Origin: Brachybacterium sacelli
Lineage (GTDB): Bacteria > Actinomycetota > Actinomycetes > Actinomycetales > Dermabacteraceae
Reading direction: 5' to 3'
Assembly (NCBI RefSeq): GCF_017876545.1
Contig: NZ_JAGIOD010000001.1
Coordinates: forward strand, 310,001-374,000
DNA: 64,000 bases
Shown: in pieces, positions 42,029-50,719 of the stretch
Layout of the letters: every line of letters begins with the position of its first letter
How positions within the stretch are numbered: position 1 is the stretch's first letter
Translations under genes and position numbers: made by a program
Notes under the pieces: generated by a model
Database searches by the model: none
What the model was told of the DNA's origin: nothing
Seen by the model: only the letters and a program-made list of their open reading frames with translations

Positions 42029-42883
42029 ATGGGCATCGCCCTGGCACTGGCCTCCGCGCTGAGCTACGGAGTCTCCGATGTGATCGGTGGCCTCGCGTCA
42101 CGGCGCATCTCCTTCGTGCACGTCGCCCTGCTCGGGCAGGTGGGCGCGCTGTGCGCCACCGCGCTGATCATGGTCGTTAGCCCGACCCCGCCGGCGCGAG
42201 GTGCGGATCTGGCCTGGGGAGCGGGCTCCGGCATCGGGACCGGGCTCGCCATGGCGTTCCTCTTCCACGGGCTCAGCCGAGGCGCGATGACCGTCGTGGT
42301 GCCTCTCAGCGCCGTGGGCGGCGTCGCACTGCCGGTCCTCGTCAGCGTGGCCCTCCTCGGCGAACGGCCGCCCTGGCTGACCTGGGTGGGCATCCTCATC
42401 GCCGCCCCGGCGCTGTGGTTCATCAGCAGGGCGACCGACGGGTCGGACGCTGCCTCCCGCTCAGCGGTCTTCGACGGCCTCGCCGCGAGCTGCGGCATCG
42501 CCCTCCAATACCTCTGTCTCGCGCAGGCGGAGGCCTCCTCGGGTCTATGGCCGATCCTCAGCGGTCGCGCCGCGGCGATCGCGGTGATCTTGGGGGTGGC
42601 CGTGCTGCTCCTGCGCCGCGCCCCGTCGCGTGACGCCGCGGCCGCCACGCCGTCCGTCATCGCGCTCAGCATCGGCGCCGGCGTGCTGGCCGCGGCGGCG
42701 CTGGCCGCTTACCTCTACGCGCTTCGCACGGAGTTCGTCACGGTCGCCGTCGTGCTCTCGTCCCTCTATCCGGTCGTCCCCGTGGTGGTCGGGCTCGCGT
42801 TCCTCCACGAGCATCTCCGACGGTCTCAGGCTCTCGGTCTGCTTGCAGCGCTGACCGCGACGGTGCTCATCGCCGTGGCATGA
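42029..42883 (+). CDS. EamA-family (DMT) transporter
   Basis: This 284-residue protein has ten membrane helices in two EamA repeats, typical of drug/metabolite transporters. The first repeat starts MGIALALASALSYGVSDVIG and the second ends with SSLYPVVPVVVGLAFLHEHL, the usual signature. It follows the MarR gene by three bases and should be co-transcribed with it. The substrate is unknown. Confidence 0.9.
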   Translation: MGIALALASALSYGVSDVIGGLASRRISFVHVALLGQVGALCATALIMVVSPTPPARGADLAWGAGSGIGTGLAMAFLFHGLSRGAMTVVVPLSAVGGVALPVLVSVALLGERPPWLTWVGILIAAPALWFISRATDGSDAASRSAVFDGLAASCGIALQYLCLAQAEASSGLWPILSGRAAAIAVILGVAVLLLRRAPSRDAAAATPSVIALSIGAGVLAAAALAAYLYALRTEFVTVAVVLSSLYPVVPVVVGLAFLHEHLRRSQALGLLAALTATVLIAVA

Positions 42884-42947
42884 GGTGTGCCCGCGCGAGG
42901 GACGGATTCCCGCCGTATCAGGCATGTTCGGGTCGTACAGTGCGGAC

Positions 42948-43313
42948 ATGAGCGATGACATCCGGAACGTGCGCACTGCGCTGTCGGCCATCACCGAGCA
43001 CTGGCAGCCGCACCGGCTCGCGAGCATCAACGACTACGACGTCAAGGTGGTGAAACTCCGCGGCGAGTTCGTCTGGCACACGCACCCGGACACCGATGAG
43101 CTCTTCATGGTGCTGGACGGCGAGCTGACCATTCAGCTTCGAGATCGTGACGTCGTCCTCGAGCCAGACGACGTCTTCGTCGTGCCCCGCGGTGTCGAGC
43201 ACTGCCCGAAGGCGGACGGCGAGGTCCATGCCCTTCTGCTCGAGCCGCAGGGAACGGTCAACACGGGTGACGCGGGTGGCGACATGACCTCGACGCTGCG
43301 CGAACTGACCTGA
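42948..43313 (+). CDS. Cupin-domain protein
   Basis: This 121-residue single-domain cupin has both conserved motifs: WHTHPDTDELFMVLDGELTI with the metal-binding His residues and Glu, and VPRGVEHCPKADGEVHALLL with the last His. Such proteins can be isomerases, dioxygenases or sugar-binding proteins. TACAGT ends six bases before the ATG, suggesting a leaderless mRNA. Confidence 0.86.
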   Translation: MSDDIRNVRTALSAITEHWQPHRLASINDYDVKVVKLRGEFVWHTHPDTDELFMVLDGELTIQLRDRDVVLEPDDVFVVPRGVEHCPKADGEVHALLLEPQGTVNTGDAGGDMTSTLRELT

Positions 43314-43379
43314 TCGCGCCGCGGCGCCGACGCAGCACCGCACCGGCTCCGCACCGCTCAGAGGCACCCTCGATCGCGG

Positions 43380-43718
43380 TCAGGCACACACGGCGAGGAG
43401 ATCGCAGCCGTCGTCCCCCGCCCGGACGAACCGGACGCTCTGCGTGGAGACGGCGACGAAATGGCCCTCCCGCAGAGGGACCTCTGTCCCGTCGACGACC
43501 AGCCAGCCGCTGCCGCGGACTATCGCATAGGCATCTTCGACCCCGTCGCAGACGTGATCGTGGGGCTCGGTCGCGGCGCCCGGTGGGAGCTGGACCTTGT
43601 ACATCTCGAAAGCCGCCAGGCCGAGACGTTCACTGATCCGCTTGTCGAACGGGCTCCCGGCGGGGTGAGGACCACGCCCTTCTTCCACGTCGTCTGAGTG
43701 CACGATCCGGTAGGACAT
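43380..43718 (-). CDS. Cupin-domain protein
   Basis: This 112-residue cupin has PPGAATEPHDHVCDGVEDAYAI (metal His and Glu) and PLREGHFVAVSTQSVRFVRA in the second motif. TAGCCT ends seven bases before the ATG at 43718, as in a leaderless gene; a GTG at 43724 is the alternative. Its role is unknown, and it is not closely similar to the cupin at 42948. Confidence 0.82.
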   Translation of the reverse strand: MSYRIVHSDDVEEGRGPHPAGSPFDKRISERLGLAAFEMYKVQLPPGAATEPHDHVCDGVEDAYAIVRGSGWLVVDGTEVPLREGHFVAVSTQSVRFVRAGDDGCDLLAVCA

Positions 43719-43759
43719 GACCACGAGGCTAGGTCATCGTGATCATGCAGCCGGTCCGG

Positions 43760-44656
43760 TCACGTCGCCAGCGCGTCGGCCAGCGTGTCGATGAAACGTG
43801 GCAGCGCGGCCGGGTCGGCTCGCGCGTGGACCGGGTTGAGTTCTCCGATCGACAGCGCGCGGCATCCCGGGTCCTGCCAGAGGGTCCCCAGTGCCTCGCC
43901 GAGCTGGTCGACGGTGGGACCGCTGTTGCGTCCGTTGACGTTCTCGGCGAGAGGAGCGTCGATGAAGTCGAGCACGTCGACGTCCAGGTGCACCGCGAAC
44001 GGCTCGTCGGGCAGGGCGCTCCGCGCGGTGCGCGCACTGTCACGCGGTGCGGCGACGAGGTCATGGAGAGGCACGACCGGCAGGTGCAGGCGGTCGGCCT
44101 GCTCTCGTTCGAAGCCCGTGGCACCGTCCACTTCGACACCGAGGAACGAGACCTGGCCAGGGACCAGCAGCGGCCGGGGCCCCAGAGCGTCGAGGAGTTC
44201 GTCGGCGGAGCCTTCCACGGCCAGCCCGTGCGCGACGCCCATCCAGTCCAGTGCGCCCTCGCGCGTGCTTTCAGGGGTGTTCAGATCGAAGTGTCGGTCG
44301 ATGTACACGAGGTGGGGCTCGAGACCGCTGTCGCGAAGTCCGGCGCACATGCCGAGTGCGACGGTGCAGTTCCCACCGAGCACCAGCAGACGCTCGCCGC
44401 TCGAGGTCAGCGAGGCGACTCGGGCCGCGAGCTCGCGCACCGAGGAGGCCACCGCGGTGAGGTTCTGCGCGAAGGGGCGGGCGCGGTCGGGGCTCCACAC
44501 CTGCATCGTGAGATCCCCGGCGTCCTCGACCTGCCATCCCGAAGCCGTCAGAGCGTCGAGCAACCCGGCCTCGCGCAGCGCTCGCGGCGCCTGCTCCTGA
44601 CCGGGCGCGTAACTGGCGGCGCTGCTGGGGACGCCGAGCACGTGAAGCACCGTCAT
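43760..44656 (-). CDS. Arginase/agmatinase-family protein
   Basis: This 298-residue protein belongs to the ureohydrolase superfamily. Manganese-ligand regions are IDRHFDLNTPE (D-x-H-x-D) and LDVDVLDF (D-x-D). In the first motif LGGNCTVALG replaces the usual GGxHS, so one metal-ligand His is a Cys; this variant occurs in arginase-like proteins of unclear function. It may therefore not hydrolyse arginine. TACGAT ends seven bases before the ATG at 44656, supporting this start over an upstream ATG at 44686. Confidence 0.84.
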   Translation of the reverse strand: MTVLHVLGVPSSAASYAPGQEQAPRALREAGLLDALTASGWQVEDAGDLTMQVWSPDRARPFAQNLTAVASSVRELAARVASLTSSGERLLVLGGNCTVALGMCAGLRDSGLEPHLVYIDRHFDLNTPESTREGALDWMGVAHGLAVEGSADELLDALGPRPLLVPGQVSFLGVEVDGATGFEREQADRLHLPVVPLHDLVAAPRDSARTARSALPDEPFAVHLDVDVLDFIDAPLAENVNGRNSGPTVDQLGEALGTLWQDPGCRALSIGELNPVHARADPAALPRFIDTLADALAT

Positions 44657-44936
44657 GACGGCGATCGTACGCATCGGGCCCCGCACCGGCCACGAGGGCG
44701 CATCTGACAGAAGTCATGCGGCCCGGTGACTGCGTCCACTACCGGCATCCTTCCCGGTCCGAGAGTCTGGATACCGACCAGACACCCCGGGAACGGCTGG
44801 ACACGGACTCGGGAGCATCGGCCCCCTGGACGCAGTGAACACCGAGCCTGCCAGGTTCCGACTCCTCGGCTCGTGGTCTCGCCGTCCACACCCGGCGATC
44901 GCCACGTCTCCCGTCATCAGCAGAAGGAGGCCTCTC

Positions 44937-45629
44937 ATGGCCACGCAGAGCACCCACCGACCGGCACGTCCCGGCTGGCCAGAGGTCTTGGCCGGCGCCG
45001 CCACCTACCTCGCAGCATTCGGTCTGGTCTTCCTCCTGCTGCCCCTGGTCCAGGACGAAGCCGTCAGCGGAGTCGTCGGGCTCTTCGTCTCCGGAGCGAT
45101 GGGCCTCGTCGCCTTCGCGGTCGCCTACCTGATCCGGGTCCGCGACCTCGCAGCATTCGGGGTCCGACGCGCGAAGGCCCGCCATCTCTGGCTGGGCGCC
45201 GGTTTCGGTGTGGCCGCCTATCTGCTCGGGATGGTCGCCGCGCTGCTCTACATGGTCACGACGCACGACACGCAGAACATCCAGACGTCCTACCAGGCTG
45301 CCGCGCAAGGCGGGTTCGTCTTCCTGGTGCTGAGCCTCATCGCGGGTTCGCTCATCACGCCGCTGGGCGAGGAGATCTTCTTCCGCGGCGTCGTGGCCAA
45401 CACCCTGCTGTCCCGCCTCACACCCTGGCTCGCCGTTCCCGCCAGTGCGGCCGTCTTCGCCCTCGCCCACGGGATCAACCCGGTGCTGCCCGTCGCGTTC
45501 GTCGTCGGCGTGCTCGCCGCACTCCTGTTCCATTGGTCGGGCTCGGTATGGCCCGGCGTGATCCTCCATGGCGTCAACAACACGTTGGCGCTTCTCGCTC
45601 CGTTGGTCATCGCGACCTTTCTCGAGTAG
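44937..45629 (+). CDS. CPBP-family intramembrane metalloprotease
   Basis: This 230-residue protein with about seven membrane helices fits the CPBP (Abi) family. Active-site motifs are GEEIFFRGVV (Glu pair and Arg), FALAHGINPV (His) and ILHGVNNTLALL (His-x-x-x-Asn). Members process membrane proteins or contribute to immunity to bacteriocins. AGAAGGAGG lies six bases before the ATG at 44937; an upstream in-frame ATG at 44835 has no such site. Confidence 0.9.
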   Translation: MATQSTHRPARPGWPEVLAGAATYLAAFGLVFLLLPLVQDEAVSGVVGLFVSGAMGLVAFAVAYLIRVRDLAAFGVRRAKARHLWLGAGFGVAAYLLGMVAALLYMVTTHDTQNIQTSYQAAAQGGFVFLVLSLIAGSLITPLGEEIFFRGVVANTLLSRLTPWLAVPASAAVFALAHGINPVLPVAFVVGVLAALLFHWSGSVWPGVILHGVNNTLALLAPLVIATFLE

Positions 45630-45690
45630 CCGGTCCCTCGGCGCCGGGACGGGAGAATGCGCCGCTACTGGCCAGCGCCCTGGGACAGCG

Positions 45691-45730
45691 ATGAGGGGTG
45701 AGGCCGCGAGTTGCGGCCCCACCCCTCATC
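45691..45730. terminator. Bidirectional terminator
   Basis: GATGAGGGGTGAGGCCGC and GCGGCCCACCCCTCATC pair over 17 bp with one bulged A and a five-base loop. It separates two convergent genes. Confidence 0.85.
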
Positions 45731-45769
45731 CGTGATGTCACGATGACATCGACGGGGGTACTGCGCTGA

Positions 45770-47506
45770 TCAGCAGGGCTCGACGGCCGTGCTGATGGTC
45801 GAGTCGGACTCAGCGGTGGTCACGTCCAGCGTGAACTCACCGTTGTTGAGCGCCTCGATCTGCTCCTCCGTCAGTTCGACGGAGCCGGCGGCGCCGCCGC
45901 TCGTCCCGCCGTTGGCCTCCAGCGCGATCTCGTCGTCGCCGGTGTTCAGCGTCACCGACGTGACCTCAGCAGCCATGTCCGCGTAGACGCAGGTCACCGA
46001 GAACACGTTGCCGTTGAGCGAGCCCTGGCACTGTGCCGCGCCCGTCGAGTCCTCAGTCTCCGGCGTGATCGCGGAGTACTGCATCGACTCCGAGGAGCTG
46101 CCTTCGCCGGAACCGCCGGAAGCACCGCCACCGAGGAGACCGCCGATGGCGTCACCACCGAGAAGGCCGCCGACGGCGTCACCGCCGAGAAGACCACCAA
46201 GGCCGGCGTCGCCGGAAGTGCCTTCGTCACCAGTGCTGTCGTCGCCACCGGTGCTGTCGTCGCCACCGGTGCTGTCATCACCCGGCGTGCCCTCGTCACC
46301 ACCAGTGCTGTCGTCGCCACCAGTGCTGTCGTCGCCCGGCGTGCCCTCGTCACCACCAGTGCTGTCATCACCCGGCGTGCCCTCGTCACCACCAGTGCTG
46401 TCGTCGCCACCAGTGCTGTCGTCGCCCGGCGTGCCCTCGTCACCACCAGTGCTGTCGTCGCCACCAGTGCTGTCGTCGCCCGGCGTGCCCTCGTCACCAC
46501 CGGTGCTGTCGTCGCCACCAGTGCTGTCGTCGCCACCAGTGCTGTCGTCACCCGGCGTGCCCTCGTCACCACCAGTGCTGTCATCACCCGGCGTGCCTTC
46601 GTCGCCGCCGGCACCACCTGAGGTGACGCCGCCGAGGAGACCGCCGACGCCTTCCTCGCCAAGGAGGCCGGAGGTGCCCTCCTCGCTGAGGAGACCGCTG
46701 ACGGCGTCCGGGCTGAGGAGATCGGACCCGATGTCGCCACCGAGAGGCCCGGAGAGCGACTCGAGGGTGTTGATGTTGTCCGTGACCTTCACGACGTCCA
46801 GGACACCCGTGGGATTACCGCTGGTCACGTCGCTCAGCGCGGTCTCCCACAGCAAGCGCCAGGTGTCGAGGTGATCGCCTGCGAAGGCGGTGTAGTCCCC
46901 GACGTTGAGCAGGGTCTCAGGATCGACCCGCTCCAGGATCTCGGTCGCATCCGTCGTCTTCCAGAGGTACGTGGGGTCCGTCAGCGTCTCCGGCGAGGGC
47001 AGGCCCGGGACGATGAGATCGGAGAGATTCGCGAGTTCCTGGACGGACTCGACGTCCAGATTGGTCAGGTCGTTGGTGTTCAGGGGGATGCCGACGCCGC
47101 CGCAGGAGGTCAGCAGGGTGACGTAGTCGGTCCCGTGGCCCTTCACGTGAGAGGGGTTGAAGACCGGGATCCATCCCAGAGGGCCGCCGTAGATGTCGAT
47201 GACCGGCATCTCGGAGTTGCCGATGGCACCGCTGGCCAGCGAGAGGACCAGATTCTCGTAGGCGGGATCGGTGTGGAACTCATTGAAATGAGAGGGGGTC
47301 CCGATCAGCGGAATGCCGTCTTCGTTGGCCCACATGTGATCCAGGAAGAACGTACATGCGTCACCGCCCCCTTCCCCGTGACCTCCGTGACCGCCGGAGT
47401 CCTCGCCTTCGGCATACGCGAGCGGCGCGCTCCCCAGAGCGACGGCCGCAGCAGCCCCGGCGACCGCTATCTTCGCCCACCACTTTCGCCCGAGTTTGAT
47501 TGACAT
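45770..47506 (-). CDS. Secreted acidic repeat protein
   Basis: This 578-residue protein has a cleavable signal peptide (KIAVAGAAAAVALGSAPLAYA) and no membrane anchor or sorting motif at the C-terminus. The mature start is Gly/His-rich (GGHGGHGEGGG). The middle (about 300-425) is a run of acidic GGDEGTPGDDST and GGDDST units, then GLLGGDAVGGLLGGDAIGG repeats, and the last 110 residues form a likely beta domain with a Cys pair (GAAQCQG and FSVTCVY). I do not recognise a family. It is probably a wall-associated or matrix protein able to bind cations. The leader upstream is AT-richer, consistent with strong transcription. Confidence 0.75.
   Translation of the reverse strand: MSIKLGRKWWAKIAVAGAAAAVALGSAPLAYAEGEDSGGHGGHGEGGGDACTFFLDHMWANEDGIPLIGTPSHFNEFHTDPAYENLVLSLASGAIGNSEMPVIDIYGGPLGWIPVFNPSHVKGHGTDYVTLLTSCGGVGIPLNTNDLTNLDVESVQELANLSDLIVPGLPSPETLTDPTYLWKTTDATEILERVDPETLLNVGDYTAFAGDHLDTWRLLWETALSDVTSGNPTGVLDVVKVTDNINTLESLSGPLGGDIGSDLLSPDAVSGLLSEEGTSGLLGEEGVGGLLGGVTSGGAGGDEGTPGDDSTGGDEGTPGDDSTGGDDSTGGDDSTGGDEGTPGDDSTGGDDSTGGDEGTPGDDSTGGDDSTGGDEGTPGDDSTGGDEGTPGDDSTGGDDSTGGDEGTPGDDSTGGDDSTGGDDSTGDEGTSGDAGLGGLLGGDAVGGLLGGDAIGGLLGGGASGGSGEGSSSESMQYSAITPETEDSTGAAQCQGSLNGNVFSVTCVYADMAAEVTSVTLNTGDDEIALEANGGTSGGAAGSVELTEEQIEALNNGEFTLDVTTAESDSTISTAVEPC
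46232..46609 (-). repeat. Hexapeptide-coding tandem repeats
   Basis: These 378 bases encode residues 300-425 of the secreted protein. There are seven 36-bp units (GGDEGTPGDDST) and seven 18-bp units (GGDDST) in mixed order. Several 54-bp blocks are nearly identical at DNA level, so slippage and length variation between strains are expected. Confidence 0.9.
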
Positions 47507-48071
47507 CTCTCCAACCTTCCGTAGAGTTCGGATAACGCCAGGAGAGTGATCCAGGTGTGCCAGCGCCCGTCCTGGACAACTGAACAAAACCTGCAGGTAA
47601 CCTGACGATTCTCTGAACCTACGTGACGCGAAGCACACAGGTCAAGTGCCGTTCGAGACGGGATCTGCCGCCCGCGCCCCGGATCGATTCTCGCGAGCGC
47701 CCGGGGTGGACGTCGGGGCGTTGCGGAGGGTGACCGAGCGGGGCAGCCTCCACCGAAAGCACCCGTCTCCTGCATAGATATCGGCGCGCTGTGACCGCCT
47801 CGCGCGGTCGAGCCACGAGATGTCGGCACCGACGGGCTCCCGGGCGGCCGCGGACGATGCGAGTCACCCCTCGCCCCGCTCGAACGCCCGGACGAGCAGT
47901 TCCGACCACGGGCCGCGCTCCGCGGGTGCGACGCAGCGAACAGCTCGTGTTCAGGCAGCGACGCGATGACCGGGCGCCTCTTCTCGTGATCGAGAGGCTG
48001 ACGTACCGTCAGGGAAACGCGGCGCGTTCCGCTCGGGACGACGATCTTCCGCCGCGAGAGGAGCGCTTCTC
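47507..48071. other. Divergent intergenic region
   Basis: I see no gene in these 565 bp. Next to the secreted-protein gene is an AT-richer stretch (47575-47640) with ACCTGCAGGT and a partial repeat of it (AACCTGA), likely promoter sequence for the leftward gene. TACCGT at 48004-48009 is a possible -10 for the aldo/keto reductase gene, whose ribosome site is AGGAG at 48059-48063. The middle holds only GC-rich sequence without clear structure. Confidence 0.5.
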
Positions 48072-49148
48072 ATGGATTACATCCGCCTTGGCCACTCCGG
48101 CCTCTACGTCTCCCGTCTGGCGCTGGGAACGATTCCCTTCGGTGCCGGAGGAGGTTTCGAGAAGATTGCCGGACTTTCCGTGGACGACGCCCGACGCCAG
48201 CTCGATGAAGCCATCTCCCACGGAGTGAACTTCCTCGACACCGCGAACATCTACTCGGCCGGTGATTCCGAGCGGGTGCTGGGAAAAGCGCTGGGAAAGC
48301 GGCGCGACGACGTCATTCTCACGTCGAAGGCCCGCACATCGGTCGGGGACGGCCCCAACGATTCCGGCGCCAGCCGGTACCACCTGACCCGCGCGGTCGA
48401 GGACAGCCTGCAGCGGCTCGGCACTGACCACCTCGACCTGCTGTACCTGCACCAGTGGGACGGCCAGACCCCGATCCTCGAGACCATCGCGACCGTCACC
48501 GACCTGATCCGCGCCGGCAAGGTGCGCTACTGGGGAGTGTCGAACTACAGCGCCTGGCAGCTGACCAAGACCGTCTACGAGGCACGGCAGGCAGGCCTCG
48601 AGGCCCCGGTCGCGCAGCAGGTCTACTACACGCCCGAGGCGCGGGAGATCGAGTACGAGATCATCCCTGCCGCTCGTGATCTCGGCGTGGCCACGTTCGG
48701 GTGGAGCCCACTGGGCGAAGGGCTGCTGAACGGCAAGGTGCGCCGCGGCACGCAGACCCCGTCGGACACGAGGCAGGGCACCGACTGGCCGGAGCCCCAC
48801 GTGACGGACTGGGAGCGCGCCTACGATCTCATCGAGCTGTTCGACGAGATCGCGGGGGACCTGGGATGGACGATCCCTCAGGTGGTCATCTCCTGGATCC
48901 TCGACCGCCCGGGGGTGGACGGCACGGTGATCGCTGCCCGCTCCTTCGAGCACCTCCAGCAGGATCTCGCCGCCGCTGATCTCACCCTGCCCCAGGAGGC
49001 CCGCGACCGGATCACCCTGGCCTCGCAGCAGCCGGCCTACTACCCCCTGTGGCACCGTCTGCTCAACGGCCAGGACCGTCCCGAACCGGCCGAGACCGAG
49101 TTCTACGCGGAGCACCAGCACGCCCTGGATGCACAGCGAGGAGGCTGA
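48072..49148 (+). CDS. Aldo/keto reductase
   Basis: This 358-residue NADPH-dependent reductase has the (beta/alpha)8 signature: MDYIRLGHSGLYVSRLALGT, the catalytic tetrad regions FLDTANIYSAGDSE (Asp, Tyr), DVILTSKAR (Lys) and LDLLYLHQWDG (His), and DGTVIAARSFEHLQQDL for cofactor binding. It resembles the YajO/potassium-channel-beta-like group acting on sugars and aldehydes. AGGAG precedes the ATG. It appears monocistronic. Confidence 0.9.
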   Translation: MDYIRLGHSGLYVSRLALGTIPFGAGGGFEKIAGLSVDDARRQLDEAISHGVNFLDTANIYSAGDSERVLGKALGKRRDDVILTSKARTSVGDGPNDSGASRYHLTRAVEDSLQRLGTDHLDLLYLHQWDGQTPILETIATVTDLIRAGKVRYWGVSNYSAWQLTKTVYEARQAGLEAPVAQQVYYTPEAREIEYEIIPAARDLGVATFGWSPLGEGLLNGKVRRGTQTPSDTRQGTDWPEPHVTDWERAYDLIELFDEIAGDLGWTIPQVVISWILDRPGVDGTVIAARSFEHLQQDLAAADLTLPQEARDRITLASQQPAYYPLWHRLLNGQDRPEPAETEFYAEHQHALDAQRGG

Positions 49149-49271
49149 CCGGCGCGGGCAGGAGGCGCGCTCTCGACCACCCGAGCCTTGACCCTGTGCC
49201 CAGCACATAGTTTTGTATGCGGAGTACTCGCCGTGGACGGACGGCGCACCCCGGACCTCGGAGCACATCTC

Positions 49272-49889
49272 ATGCGAGTACTTCGCACCCCCCTCCAGAT
49301 CATCCGCGCCGACCTGCGCGCCTATCTCGCCCTCACCGCCATGGCCTACGGGCTCCTCCTGCTCGGCATGGCGCTGGGCCTGCTGTTCCCTGATCTCAAC
49401 GCGGCGCTGACGGGGTCGATGGGCGCCAGCGGGGAGACCGACCTGGTCGTCTCCCTGCTCGCCCAGCCGTGGCTGTTCGCGGCGACCATCTTCGCGGTCA
49501 ACATCGCCAGGATCGCCCTGGCCTCGATCCTGCTGCCCTCGCTGATCGTGCCCTTCCTCGGCATCGCGGTCTTCGCGTACTTCGCCGTAGAGACCGGCAT
49601 CACGCTCGCGCCGGTGAACCACGCCGCCGCGATGACGCTGATCCCGCACTCGCTCACCATCGTGATCGAGTACCAGGCCTATGTGCTGCTGCTGCTCGGC
49701 GCCTTCCTCCTCGGCAGGTCGTGGCTCCGGCCGGCGACGGTCGAGGCCCCCACCCACCGGCGGGGATACGTGCGCGGACTGCAGCTCATCGGCCGGCTCG
49801 CTCTGCCCGCCCTGGCGCTGTTCGTCGTCGGCGCGGTCTACGAGGCCTTCTCCCTCAGGTATCTCACGCCCCTCCTGGTCGTGGGATGA
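49272..49889 (+). CDS. Integral membrane protein, SpoIIM-like
   Basis: This 205-residue protein has about five membrane helices. The order RTPLQIIRADLRAYLALTAM, the central NHAAAMTLIPHSLTIVIEYQ and the following LLLLGAFLLGRSWLRP recall SpoIIM-type membrane proteins, in which a conserved PH segment lies near the membrane. The match is weak and the function unknown. TCGGAG precedes the ATG at 49272; an upstream ATG at 49188 would add an unconserved 28 residues. Confidence 0.55.
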   Translation: MRVLRTPLQIIRADLRAYLALTAMAYGLLLLGMALGLLFPDLNAALTGSMGASGETDLVVSLLAQPWLFAATIFAVNIARIALASILLPSLIVPFLGIAVFAYFAVETGITLAPVNHAAAMTLIPHSLTIVIEYQAYVLLLLGAFLLGRSWLRPATVEAPTHRRGYVRGLQLIGRLALPALALFVVGAVYEAFSLRYLTPLLVVG

Positions 49890-49983
49890 ACCCGGAGACG
49901 GTTGCCACCGATCCCCCGTCGTGCGCACGGAGACGTGGATACTGTCAGCGAACCCCGCTCACCACGCCCCGGAGGCCCCTCCC

Positions 49984-50646
49984 GTGTTCGAGAAACGCCG
50001 TCGACAGCGCGCTGCCCAGCGGATCAAACCCGGGAACGGTCGCCCCCTGAAGCCTTTCCGGTGGTGGCAGATGCTGTCGCGAGCGTTGTTCTACCTCCCC
50101 CTGGACGCCACCGAGAGTGAAGGCGATCGGCGGGTCTACGCGATCGACGTCCCCTACTGGCAGCGGATCGCCACCGAGGACGGCAACGGCAAGGCTCATC
50201 TCTACGTCGACGGCCGTCATCACTCCGTCTCGACCTTCCCTGCCGCCTTCCCGGTCGAGGGCGGCGTCATCGAGGTGAAGCCCTCGGCATTCGGCCTGAG
50301 ACGGTGCCACTACGTGCCGGAGAACGGGCCCGAGCGCCAGCTCCTGCCGGATTCTCACTCGGCGGAGGGCCGACGGGCACGGCTGGATCAGGAGCATCCC
50401 GCCCGCGGTCGGTTGCTCGGGCTGCTGTCCCTGCTCGTGATCCTGCTCGCGGTACTGCTGGGAGTCCCTCAGATCCTCGAGTACCTCACCGAGATCCCGC
50501 CGATCGCGGAACGGTTCGGCAGGTTCACCTCCCCGATCAACTTTCCGTGGTGGGGGAACGTCCTGATCGGCCTGGCCGCCGCGACCGCGAGCGTCGAACG
50601 CGCCACCCGGCTGCGGTACAGCTGGCTGGATTCCATGGCCCAGTAG
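49984..50646 (+). CDS. Hypothetical membrane protein
   Basis: I do not recognise this 220-residue protein. It starts with GTG at 49984 after GGAGG. The N-terminal 130 residues are soluble and contain a beta-rich segment (AHLYVDGRHHSVSTFPAAFP, VEGGVIEVKPSAFGLRRCHY). Two membrane helices follow (about 145-165 LLGLLSLLVILLAVLLGVPQ, and 192-206). It may work with the downstream TIM-barrel gene, but only position suggests this. Confidence 0.65.
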   Translation: MFEKRRRQRAAQRIKPGNGRPLKPFRWWQMLSRALFYLPLDATESEGDRRVYAIDVPYWQRIATEDGNGKAHLYVDGRHHSVSTFPAAFPVEGGVIEVKPSAFGLRRCHYVPENGPERQLLPDSHSAEGRRARLDQEHPARGRLLGLLSLLVILLAVLLGVPQILEYLTEIPPIAERFGRFTSPINFPWWGNVLIGLAAATASVERATRLRYSWLDSMAQ

Positions 50647-50719
50647 CTCTCGCCGTCAGCCACCGGGTCATTCCGTCGTCCCTCTCGGTCCTGTCCCTTC
50701 CACCGTCAGGAAAGTTGCC

